Part shown: in pieces, positions 4,958 to 10,764 of the stretch
How the letters are laid out: each line of letters opens with the position of its first letter
Numbering within the stretch: position 1 is the first letter of the stretch
From: Candidatus Woesearchaeota archaeon
GTDB taxonomy: Archaea; Nanobdellota; Nanobdellia; Woesearchaeales; UBA10200
Direction: 5' to 3'
Assembly (NCBI GenBank): GCA_018302185.1
Contig: JAGVZX010000069.1
Coordinates: forward strand, 1-10,764
Length of the DNA: 10,764 bases
The notes under the pieces: generated by a model
Told to the model about the DNA's origin: nothing
Seen by the model: only the letters and a program-made list of their open reading frames with translations
Database searches by the model: none
Program-made: the position numbers and the translations under genes

Positions 4958-5899
4958 TCAAGCAACTTTCGGTGTTAGTTTAGGGACAGGATACACTTTC
5001 TTAATGGCATTTGTTTGTAACAATTCTACTAATTCTTGTTTTAATAAAAAGCCCCCATGACCTAAACATAATGTATGGATTGAACTATCATTAATGATAT
5101 CATGCAATGCCTTATCTAAATTTGTTTCCTGGAGTTTTGCGCCTGTGGTTAGAATATCAGGATCGTTTGTTGCTGCATATTTTTGCCAATCTGAATCATT
5201 AAGATCAAACCTTGCAACTAACTGTTTTTTGCCGTCTTTTAATGTTACTACAGACACCAAATCACCTGCAAAACAATAGCCGCCTATGCTAAAAATGTAA
5301 TGATGTGTATAATGCACACCTACTCTCCTAAAAGTTAATTCCTCAAACCCTTGTATTGGTAATGAAGCTAATGATTCTATGCTTTTTACTCTTTCAAGAG
5401 GATATTCTGTCTTAAAATCAGGGTCTGCAGGAGGAATCGGAAAGCCATGCTTAACAAGAGTACCATAATTCGCTAAACTAAAAGGATTAGCAGCAGTTTC
5501 TAATACACCTGTGATGTCTTCTTCTCCCATATATAATGTGCCTACCCCTGCACGAATGAATATGCCATACATATGATCAGGATGGCGATGAGTCAATAAA
5601 ATAGGATGCATACCGCTAAGCCCAAATCTCGCATTTAGATAAGCAAAGCAATAAGGCAGAAGAGACAAAGGATAACCAGGATCAACTACAATATTTTTAT
5701 ATCTACCCTTGTTTATAACATATGTGTCACAAGAAATAATTTTGCCTTTCACAGATTCTACCTTTTTAGTGTTAGGCCTCAATAATAAAATCTCTAAACC
5801 ATTATGATGCCTGGATTCTACTGTAACAATATCTGCTTGTTCTATCATATCAATAAACGATTGATGTTCTGCAATTTCCGGATCTATAATTGTTGGCAT
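4958..5899 (-). CDS. Metallo-beta-lactamase-fold hydrolase
   Basis: This is a 313-residue MBL-fold protein. It has the zinc motif T-H-R-H-P-D-H at 103-109 (HxHxDH), preceded by the strand Y-K-N-I-V-V-D-P-G (67-75). The bridging Asp213 is in F-A-G-D, histidines at 199-200 precede it, and the last ligand His281 is in L-G-H-G-G. All ligands of a dinuclear site are present, so it is probably an active hydrolase; the substrate is not evident. The frame is open to an ATG at 5983, but I prefer ATG 5899. A TATA-like TTTTTAATTAT (about 5921-5931, minus strand) lies about 27 nt before it, and the extra 28 residues are an AT-rich hydrophobic run that overlaps the pdxT promoter region. It separates pdxS from pdxT on the opposite strand. 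Confidence 0.87.
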   Translation of the reverse strand: MPTIIDPEIAEHQSFIDMIEQADIVTVESRHHNGLEILLLRPNTKKVESVKGKIISCDTYVINKGRYKNIVVDPGYPLSLLPYCFAYLNARFGLSGMHPILLTHRHPDHMYGIFIRAGVGTLYMGEEDITGVLETAANPFSLANYGTLVKHGFPIPPADPDFKTEYPLERVKSIESLASLPIQGFEELTFRRVGVHYTHHYIFSIGGYCFAGDLVSVVTLKDGKKQLVARFDLNDSDWQKYAATNDPDILTTGAKLQETNLDKALHDIINDSSIHTLCLGHGGFLLKQELVELLQTNAIKKVYPVPKLTPKVA

Positions 5900-5981
5900 T
5901 TTAATATTGAAATTGAGAGCATAATTAAAAATATTGTTAAAAACTAGCAATGAATAATAGATGACAAATTTAAACAGCAAC

Positions 5982-6009
5982 ACATAAAAATAATAAGCAT
6001 TTTCTAGGA
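5982..6009 (+). promoter_or_regulatory. Promoter of pdxT
   Basis: A TATA-like ACATAAAAATAAT (5982-5994) is centred about 26 nt upstream of ATG 6014, predicting a leaderless or nearly leaderless message. AGGA (6006-6009) lies 4 nt before the ATG and could help if the start site is slightly upstream. pdxT thus has its own promoter and does not depend on pdxS transcription. Confidence 0.5.
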
Positions 6010-6013
6010 TAAA

Positions 6014-6670
6014 ATGATCAAAATAGGAGTACTGGCATTACAAGGCGCATTTAGAGAGCATGTTAATGCTTTAAGGAAATGCAATGTTGAAGCAGTTGAA
6101 GTTAAGTTGCCTGCTGATCTAGAGCAAGTAGATGGATTGATAATTCCAGGCGGCGAATCTACGACTATGGTCAAGCTGATGCAATTGTATGAATTAGATA
6201 AGAAAATAATTGAGAAACACAATAATGGGATGCCGATATTTGGTACTTGCGCAGGCGCGATTGTTGTTGCGAAGAAGATTTCTAATGCGCAGAAAGATTC
6301 ATTAGACCTTTCTTCAACACAATTCTCTCTGAATCTTGCAGACATTGAAGTTGAAAGAAACGCATATGGAAGACAGATTGATAGCTTTGAAGCAGAGCTG
6401 GATATTGAAGAGATTGGTAAGTTCCAGGGTGTTTTTATTAGAGCACCTAAGATGAGAGTCCATAATAAAGAGGGCAGCATTAATTCTCTTCGCATCCTTG
6501 CAAAGATAAATGATGAGATTGTGATGGCAAGGCAGCAGAACATCCTGTTATCTACTTTCCATCCTGAGCTTACAGGAGATACTTCTGTGCATGAGTATTT
6601 TATCAGGGAGTTTGTGATTGGGAACATGAATAAAGTACAGAAAGCTGCTTCTATCGTTAAGAAATTATAA
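6014..6670 (+). CDS. pdxT: Pyridoxal 5'-phosphate synthase glutaminase subunit PdxT
   Basis: PdxT is the class I glutamine amidotransferase that releases ammonia from glutamine and channels it to PdxS. The 218-residue sequence begins with I-G-V-L-A-L-Q-G-A-F-R-E-H (4-16), typical of the family. It carries G-G-E-S-T-T (46-51), the nucleophile Cys79 in G-T-C-A-G, E-R-N-A-Y-G-R-Q (114-121) and the His183-x-Glu185 pair in F-H-P-E-L-T, completing the catalytic triad. An insertion of about ten residues around 90-105 is modest; the family is usually 190-220 residues long. Together with pdxS it provides a complete PLP synthase, although two opposite-strand genes lie between them. Confidence 0.96.
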   Translation: MIKIGVLALQGAFREHVNALRKCNVEAVEVKLPADLEQVDGLIIPGGESTTMVKLMQLYELDKKIIEKHNNGMPIFGTCAGAIVVAKKISNAQKDSLDLSSTQFSLNLADIEVERNAYGRQIDSFEAELDIEEIGKFQGVFIRAPKMRVHNKEGSINSLRILAKINDEIVMARQQNILLSTFHPELTGDTSVHEYFIREFVIGNMNKVQKAASIVKKL

Positions 6671-6686
6671 AAATTCTGGACCTAGA

Positions 6687-6713
6687 CCTTATATCCCAAA
6701 CTGAGATATAGGG
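6687..6713 (+). terminator. Inverted repeat downstream of pdxT, possible terminator or processing hairpin
   Basis: CCTTATATC (6687-6695) and GATATAGGG (6705-6713) can form a 9-bp stem with one G-T pair and a 9-nt loop, 16 nt after the pdxT stop. No T tract follows on the plus strand. It also lies just 3' of the tRNA gene on the opposite strand, so it could mark the 3' end of either transcript. Confidence 0.35.
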
Positions 6714-6735
6714 AGAAGTTCACTAGTTGTATGAA

Positions 6736-6810
6736 TGTCGGTGAGGAGATTTGAACTCCCGACTTCGAGCTTATGAGACTCGCACTCTAACCAGGCTGAG
6801 TTACACCGAC
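6736..6810 (-). tRNA. tRNA with CAU anticodon (probably elongator Met, possibly Ile2)
   Basis: On the minus strand a full cloverleaf can be drawn. The acceptor stem GTCGGTG pairs perfectly with CACCGAC, followed by discriminator A; no CCA is encoded. The D arm contains ACTC..GAGT with GG in the loop. The anticodon stem CGAGT/GCTCG closes the loop CTCATAA, so the anticodon is CAT. The variable loop is five bases, and the T arm GGGAG/CTCCT has loop TTCAAAT. The anticodon stem lacks the G-C pairs typical of initiators and the first pair is G-C, which argues against initiator tRNA. CAU could also be the Ile2 tRNA whose C34 is modified by TiaS; the acceptor resembles archaeal Met more. No intron is present. 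Confidence 0.95.
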
Positions 6811-7159
6811 GTTGCTCCTCCTCTAGGTTTAGAGACTAGAGGTGAAACTGGAAAAGCATTGCGTACTATGTCAGTTGATTAGCAATTTAGAGGGTATTGC
6901 CCGTCGCAACTTGGCTTCTTTAAATGGATTTGTGCCAACTAAATTGGCGGCAGCTGCTATAGTGATAATGAGTTTTGCCTTGGCTTTGGATTTTTTTGTT
7001 GTTTTTGATCTTGTTTGTTATATTTCATTTTGCCATAAATGTGTCATAAGGTATATATATACAGATATCTTATCTAGCTGGATTCTTACTAAGCTAGTTT
7101 CGCCAAAATAGAAATAAGAGTATAAGCAATTAGAACAGATAATAGTAATAAAAAAAGAA
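6811..7159. other. Gene-poor stretch upstream of the tRNA
   Basis: No convincing gene is seen on either strand. An inverted repeat CCTCTAG/CTAGAGG (6820-6826 and 6836-6842) lies immediately 5' of the tRNA in its transcript orientation. A plus-strand frame with a GTG start at 6842 (or ATG 6968) runs to 7111. It encodes a stretch that could be one or two membrane helices (about residues 35-63), but it has no clear SD and overlaps the hairpin. A 12-bp palindrome GTATATATATAC (7051-7062) could serve as a TATA element. Confidence 0.4.
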
Positions 7160-7162
7160 GTG

Positions 7163-7396
7163 ATGTTATTGGCTAGGATAATAAAAGAAGGTGTTGAACA
7201 TAAGGCAGCTGTACACAGAAAAGCCAGATATTTCTCTAAAAAGATAACTATAAACTATTTTGACAGCCTGTATTTTGATACATTTAGCTTGATAGAAACA
7301 AGAAAAGAGAGCTTACAAAACATCAATTCTCTGCCGCATTACTCTGCCAAAAGAGTGCACGGCAAATCAATGCTTGATTCTAACATTGCGATATGA
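7163..7396 (+). CDS. Small unknown protein, doubtful
   Basis: An ATG at 7163 (a GTG directly precedes it in frame) opens a 77-residue basic protein starting MLLARIIKEGVEHK. It has a K/R-rich stretch (H-R-K-A-R-Y-F-S-K-K) and an aromatic middle part (Y-F-D-S-L-Y-F-D-T-F). I recognise no family. The only possible promoter is a weak TATAAGCA at 7121-7128, and the start has no clear SD. It is the longest plus-strand frame in an otherwise empty stretch and converges with the SET-domain gene. It may be a chance ORF. Confidence 0.3.
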   Translation: MLLARIIKEGVEHKAAVHRKARYFSKKITINYFDSLYFDTFSLIETRKESLQNINSLPHYSAKRVHGKSMLDSNIAI

Positions 7397-7444
7397 TATT
7401 TTAATAATTAACATAAGACATCATCACTAGAACTAGATATATTT

Positions 7445-7960
7445 TTATTGAGAGAACTTCCTTAAGATGAAATCAGGAGCAAATTTATTTTTGAGATAAA
7501 ATGCCTGAACTTCTTTTGATAATGTTTTGAACTGATCTATTATTCTTCGGCAATTTCTACTTTTGCAATTGCATTCAACTGTCCATAGCTCTGCTCCAGA
7601 CTCCTCAATCACCTCTTTATTGTCATCCATCGTCGTTGAATAATCATAGGTTATCTCTTCATGTTCAGTTATATCCCTTAAAGCAACAAGCTCATTTTTT
7701 CCTTTTAGAAATGCATTTGAATCGCAAGAGTGATTGATTGACCTGTAAAGCTCTTCTAGATCAATATACATATCATCATCAATCCCAAGAGGGTCTGAAC
7801 CTTCTTTCTTATCATCATCAAATACGACAATCATCTCAGATAAAGTGCATAATTTTCCTTGCATAAAGCAAATTGTTTCTCCTGTTCTTATCGCTTTTTT
7901 AGCAAAAACACCATTACCTGAAATGCCAGACTTCCTTATCTCTAAATTTTCCTGAGCCAT
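7445..7960 (-). CDS. SET-domain protein methyltransferase with post-SET zinc site
   Basis: This 171-residue protein is a compact SET-domain enzyme, a family that transfers methyl groups from SAM to protein lysines. The N-terminal G-x-G motif region reads S-G-N-G-V-F-A-K-K-A-I (14-24). The cofactor motif N-H-S is at 76-78 within S-I-N-H-S-C-D-S-N, and the catalytic-tyrosine region E-E-I-T-Y-D-Y is at 101-107. Cys79 plus C-x-C-x4-C (Cys130, 132, 137) form the four-Cys post-SET zinc site known from eukaryotic SET enzymes. The SET-I insert (about 33-72) is short and acidic. A TATA-like TATAATTTAA lies about 23 nt before the ATG, inside the 36-nt gap from the PINA gene. Substrate is unknown; an archaeal chromatin or ribosomal protein is possible. 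Confidence 0.9.
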   Translation of the reverse strand: MAQENLEIRKSGISGNGVFAKKAIRTGETICFMQGKLCTLSEMIVVFDDDKKEGSDPLGIDDDMYIDLEELYRSINHSCDSNAFLKGKNELVALRDITEHEEITYDYSTTMDDNKEVIEESGAELWTVECNCKSRNCRRIIDQFKTLSKEVQAFYLKNKFAPDFILRKFSQ

Positions 7961-7996
7961 GAGTGTGAAATTGCGAATTAAATTATAGAATCAATA

Positions 7997-9877
7997 TTAC
8001 TTCCCAACCAGCCTAACCTTTCCTTTATTATCCAACTCATCCACCAAAATATGGCTGATCTTGTTCTTCCTGTTTATCTTGATCATGCCTGTCTTTCCTG
8101 TTTTTGCAGTCATCAGATAATCATCTCCTATCATCAGGTCAACATCCTTGTCCTGCATGCTTGGGTCAAGATAAAACAAGATAGCTTTCTTAGTTATCTG
8201 ATGGTCGAAATGAACTTCTTTGCCTGAATTATTACTTTGTCCTGATACCGAAGTTTTACTTGAAAGTGCATCTTTGCTTCCATAACCATTGCCTGAATGC
8301 TGGCTAAGCTCGCGAACCTCGATACTTATGCCTAGCTTTTTTTCAGTCGCTTCTATATTCTTGCCTTGTTTGCCTATTATTCGCGCAATGTCTTTCTCTG
8401 GTACATAGACAACTGCCTTGTTTGGAGAGACAACATCTACCTCAACATGATCACTGAAATTTTTGAATTCTCTTGCAATTGAATCTCCTGCTAATCTCTG
8501 CGCGCCAGATTTATCTTCTTTACTGACAGGGATAACAACAGTCTCTTCTCCATAGGAATATATCTCATACTCAAGCTTGCCTGTCTCAAAATCAGTTATG
8601 ACAACAACAGGACGGGCAAGATCAGCTTCTGTCATGCCAGAAGGAACTTTAACCATCATCTTTAAGCTGAGAACTTTATTAATAGTTCCATTTTTAATAA
8701 AGATAACAGTATCAATTATCTGCGGAATAACACCCATCTCTACCCTGCCAATAAATCTTTGGATGGCATCAACCGGATTAGTGCCGTGAACAACTCCAAC
8801 CATGCCTACACCAGCAAGACGCAAATCAGCAAATAATTTGAAATCATCTGTGTTACGCATCTCGTCAAATACAGTATAATCAGGACGTGATAATAATAGC
8901 ACATCATGGATTTCCTGCGCATTGCCATGGTTAATCGAATATTGGGTAATCGTTTCTGGAAGGTCTAAGTCACGAGGAGCTTCAACAGTTTTTACTATTT
9001 TGTTTTGAAGCGCGTAAAATTCAGCTATCGCCTGCGCAAATGTTGATTTTCCCATGCCAGGAGCTCCTGCAACCAACATGCCTTCTGCCTGCACAGCAAT
9101 TCTCTGCTTTAGATTTTCGGAAAGATCATATTCGTCAAGATTGAGTTTTTTAACAGGCCTAACTGCAGTTATTTCCCAGCCATCTGAAAATGGCGGCCTT
9201 GTGATTACAATTCTATATTTGCCTAGCTGAACAATCGTGCTTCCAGGACGGTCAATCCCAATAAACCCATCTTTCCTAAATTTGGTCTCTTCAAATATTT
9301 CTCTGGAGATCTCCTGTACTTCTTCATGACCAAGCACAGTATCACGAAGAGCTACAAACTTCCATTCACCAGGCTTTCCTTTCTTTGCAAATGGCTGGAC
9401 GTTTTCTCTCAAGTGAACGCTCATGGTTGTTTCATCAAAGAAAGAATATAATTTGATGTCTTTGCTTTCTAAGTGAGGCTTGATGTAGATAATCTTCATG
9501 CCTTTGGCATCTGCAACCCTAACTTGCACTTTGTCTGAAGTGATCAGAGTTGCATCTTCATTGTATGCTGTGTCTCGGATAATTGAGTCAATCTCTCCCA
9601 AAGATGCGTTTCTGATCTCAATTGGCTTTGGGCGAACTCCTATAAATTTCATCTCAAATCCAAGTTCCTTAGAAAGATCGTTTAGTCTTTTTATTTCAGC
9701 CAAGCCAAGATAGCCGATTGTTCGGTTTGTATTTGCCTGATGCTCTAGCTCTGCTAGGACTGCTTCGTGGATTATCAGTTGCTCTATCTCATATTCTTTG
9801 TTCTTTAATTTTTGGCTTACGATGCCTTCAATTATCACAGAAGTGTCTGGAACTAGTTTTTCTATTTTTTGCACCAT
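7997..9877 (-). CDS. PIN domain-ATPase-KH protein, PINA type
   Basis: This 626-residue archaeal protein combines three domains. Residues 1-130 are a PIN domain with acidic residues D11, E43, D97 and D115 all present, so nuclease chemistry is possible. Residues about 255-450 are a PilT/VirB11-like ATPase with Walker A G-A-P-G-M-G-K-S-T (271-279) and Walker B-like Y-T-V-F-D-E (334-339). A KH domain with G-K-Q-G (502-505) spans about 486-525. A Ser/Gly-rich linker (526-555) leads to a small basic C-terminal region. The crenarchaeal homologue PINA is described as an ATPase that drives Holliday-junction migration with Hjc and Hjm/Hel308, so a recombination or repair role is likely. A TATA element (9900-9907) lies about 27 nt before the ATG. 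Confidence 0.92.
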   Translation of the reverse strand: MVQKIEKLVPDTSVIIEGIVSQKLKNKEYEIEQLIIHEAVLAELEHQANTNRTIGYLGLAEIKRLNDLSKELGFEMKFIGVRPKPIEIRNASLGEIDSIIRDTAYNEDATLITSDKVQVRVADAKGMKIIYIKPHLESKDIKLYSFFDETTMSVHLRENVQPFAKKGKPGEWKFVALRDTVLGHEEVQEISREIFEETKFRKDGFIGIDRPGSTIVQLGKYRIVITRPPFSDGWEITAVRPVKKLNLDEYDLSENLKQRIAVQAEGMLVAGAPGMGKSTFAQAIAEFYALQNKIVKTVEAPRDLDLPETITQYSINHGNAQEIHDVLLLSRPDYTVFDEMRNTDDFKLFADLRLAGVGMVGVVHGTNPVDAIQRFIGRVEMGVIPQIIDTVIFIKNGTINKVLSLKMMVKVPSGMTEADLARPVVVITDFETGKLEYEIYSYGEETVVIPVSKEDKSGAQRLAGDSIAREFKNFSDHVEVDVVSPNKAVVYVPEKDIARIIGKQGKNIEATEKKLGISIEVRELSQHSGNGYGSKDALSSKTSVSGQSNNSGKEVHFDHQITKKAILFYLDPSMQDKDVDLMIGDDYLMTAKTGKTGMIKINRKNKISHILVDELDNKGKVRLVGK

Positions 9878-9897
9878 GATGTATAAAAATATGTTGT

Positions 9898-9909
9898 GGT
9901 ATATAAATA
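9898..9909. promoter_or_regulatory. Shared TATA element between the PINA gene and the structured RNA
   Basis: TATATAAA (9900-9907) reads TTTATATA on the other strand. Its centre lies about 27 nt from the PINA ATG (9877) on the minus side and about 27 nt from position 9930 on the plus side. Position 9930 is four bases before the first stem of the structured RNA. Both spacings match archaeal promoters, so one TATA region may serve two divergent transcripts. Confidence 0.5.
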
Positions 9910-9929
9910 TTTAGCAGAAATTGTGGTAA

Positions 9930-10163
9930 CTCACGAGTCGCCTAAAAGGTGACGGCAGCCAATTTTTGCGAGCACAATTCAATTGATCAAAGCCAAGTTA
10001 CGACGGGCAAGACCATCTATTGGCTAAGCTAGAAATATATAAGATGATTTACCTTATGACGCAGCTACTTCTCTATGGGTAGAGGAGGAGTAACTCTTTG
10101 ATATTCTAAGCAAGTGCTCGCAGGCTGCCGTCACTTTTAATCTGTAAAGATTAAGGCGACTCG
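9930..10163 (+). ncRNA. Structured non-coding RNA of unknown family
   Basis: No reading frame covers this stretch, but it folds strongly. P1: 9934-9943 pairs with 10154-10163 (10 perfect pairs). P2: 9948-9960 with 10123-10135 (13 pairs, one G-U). P3: 9968-9975 with 10114-10121 (8 pairs). A hairpin on the 3' side (10138-10143/10148-10153) is capped by GTAA, a GNRA tetraloop, which favours the plus strand. The apical part forms P4 9991-9996/10020-10025, a bulged P5 10028-10038/10101-10111, P6 10039-10043/10053-10057 and P7 10068-10075/10080-10087. GTTAC (9997-10001) in the P4 loop could pair with GTAAC (10090-10094) as a pseudoknot. I find no signatures of SRP RNA or RNase P RNA. The start is set by the TATA at 9900; the 3' end is uncertain. 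Confidence 0.75.
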
Positions 10164-10236
10164 AAAGGTAATAAGATAAAAAAATAGATTAAAGAGTTAG
10201 AAAAATAAAATGTAAAGAAGAATAGAATTAATTCAT

Positions 10237-10764
10237 CTAAACCTTAGCACCAACAGCTTCTGCAACTTTTATCTTCGCATCCATATAAACCTTAACTGCA
10301 GGATCATGTTCGCCTAATTTAAAAGTAGTTGCCAATTGTTCCAATATACGATCAGTTTTGTCTAAGTGCGGCTCCAATCTGTGATACAATGCTAATAAGA
10401 TTGGATTAGCTTCCTCAGCATCTATTCCAAACTTCTTCATATAAGCATTTAATTTTGTAGCTTCATCTGGGTGCAAGAAACAAGAATGATGAGGTCCTGC
10501 AGCTTTTGCAACTAGCTTATCAGCTTTAGCTTCCAGTGCTTCCAGCGCAACTTTTTTACATGCTTCAGGGCCTAATGCTGATTGCAGTTCTGGGATATAC
10601 CTAAGTCCGCTTTCAGATGAATCTGCACTTGGATACCAGTATGTTAATATTTCTTTATATGCGCCTCTAACTACATTTTGCCTATCTGGTTGAGGCATCC
10701 CTTGTTCTGCTTTAAAGAAATCTGCCTGCATTAGCTCATATGCATCTACATTTCTGCCATGTAC
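10237..10764 (-). CDS. Unknown protein, N-terminal part outside the window
   Basis: The frame is open from the right window edge to the stop at 10237. The first internal ATG is at 10731, but the frame continues upstream without a stop (V-H-G-R-N-V-D-A-Y-E-L), so the gene probably begins beyond the window. I do not recognise the family. The visible 175 residues are mostly helical and soluble: an early Y-K-E-I-L-T-Y-W-Y-P segment, a helix rich in Ala/Glu/Lys (K-K-V-A-L-E-A-L-E-A-K-A-D-K-L), then G-P-H-H-S-C-F-L-H-P-D-E with three His and one Cys close together, and two more helices at the end. The His/Cys cluster could bind metal, which is a guess. It converges with the structured RNA transcript. 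Confidence 0.75.
   Translation of the reverse strand, partial: VHGRNVDAYELMQADFFKAEQGMPQPDRQNVVRGAYKEILTYWYPSADSSESGLRYIPELQSALGPEACKKVALEALEAKADKLVAKAAGPHHSCFLHPDEATKLNAYMKKFGIDAEEANPILLALYHRLEPHLDKTDRILEQLATTFKLGEHDPAVKVYMDAKIKVAEAVGAKV

Noticed and set aside
5900..5983. Upstream ATG (5983) for the MBL-fold gene
   Set aside because: It adds 28 hydrophobic residues from AT-rich DNA overlapping the pdxT promoter, and ATG 5899 has a well-placed TATA box.
6004..6627. Long minus-strand ORF opposite pdxT, and similar ORFs opposite pdxS
   Set aside because: They are antisense shadows of strongly conserved genes with Ser/Ile/Leu-rich meaningless translations.
6736..6810. Initiator tRNA-Met
   Set aside because: The anticodon stem lacks consecutive G-C pairs and the first pair is G-C rather than the A-U usual in archaeal initiators.
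7051..7062. 12-bp palindrome GTATATATATAC as a regulatory site
   Set aside because: Simple TA alternation in AT-rich DNA gives such palindromes by chance, and no supported gene lies at the right distance.
6842..7111. 89-residue hydrophobic ORF with GTG start
   Set aside because: No SD or suitably placed promoter, start inside an inverted repeat next to the tRNA, and no recognisable family. Kept only as part of the gene-poor stretch.
9930..10163. RNase P RNA or SRP RNA
   Set aside because: The universal P4 sequences of RNase P (GAAAGTCC-like and ACAGAA-like) and the SRP helix 8 signature (GGTCAGG..AGCAGC) were not found on either strand, and the nested-arm layout does not suit RNase P.
9934..10163. 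Terminal inverted repeats of a MITE-like transposon
   Set aside because: The arms are interrupted by a GNRA-capped hairpin on one side and an asymmetric loop, and there is no target-site duplication next to the ends. A folded RNA with a TATA box at the right distance explains the pattern better.
1..10764. CRISPR arrays or insertion sequences with transposase
   Set aside because: No regularly spaced repeats and no transposase or integrase reading frame were seen in the window.

Overview
The window looks like a piece of an AT-rich archaeal chromosome, most likely from a DPANN-type lineage (Woesearchaeota/Pacearchaeota-like). This is inferred from gene content: a PIN-ATPase-KH protein of the archaeal PINA type, a DUF2683 antitoxin, a PPi-type phosphofructokinase and a SufT/MIP18-like protein. 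It also rests on promoters: many genes have an archaeal TATA box about 23-28 nt upstream of their ATG, which implies leaderless mRNAs. No database search was possible, so the lineage is tentative.

Layout. 1-137: the 3' end of a thioredoxin-fold peroxiredoxin-like gene on +. 138-1331: two tandem type II toxin-antitoxin modules on -, DUF2683/RelE and RHH/MazF; the second has a perfect 22-bp palindromic operator over its promoter. 1391-1702: a SufT/MIP18-like iron-sulfur assembly gene on -, divergent from a PPi-type phosphofructokinase gene (1862-3079, +). 3142-4094: pdxS, whose conserved N-terminus is encoded in frame but has no standard start codon. 4095-4951: an 857-bp insertion-like unit with one unknown gene (4104-4850, -). 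It is bounded by an exact 30-bp direct repeat of the pdxS 3' end, which looks like an integration footprint. 4958-5899: a metallo-beta-lactamase-fold hydrolase on -. 6014-6670: pdxT on +, the glutaminase partner of pdxS. 6736-6810: a tRNA with CAU anticodon on -. 6811-7444: a gene-poor stretch with one weak small ORF. 7445-7960: a SET-domain methyltransferase with a post-SET zinc site on -. 7997-9877: a PINA-type PIN/ATPase/KH protein on -. 9930-10163: a strongly structured non-coding RNA of unknown family on +, sharing a TATA element with the PINA gene. 10237-10764: an unknown protein on -, cut by the window edge.

How it fits together. PdxS and PdxT form the ribose-5-phosphate-dependent pyridoxal phosphate synthase; they are normally adjacent but here are separated by two opposite-strand genes. 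The most promising unexplained items are the repeat-bounded unit at the pdxS 3' end and the approximately 234-nt structured RNA. The rest is mostly housekeeping metabolism, nucleic-acid maintenance and toxin-antitoxin cargo.
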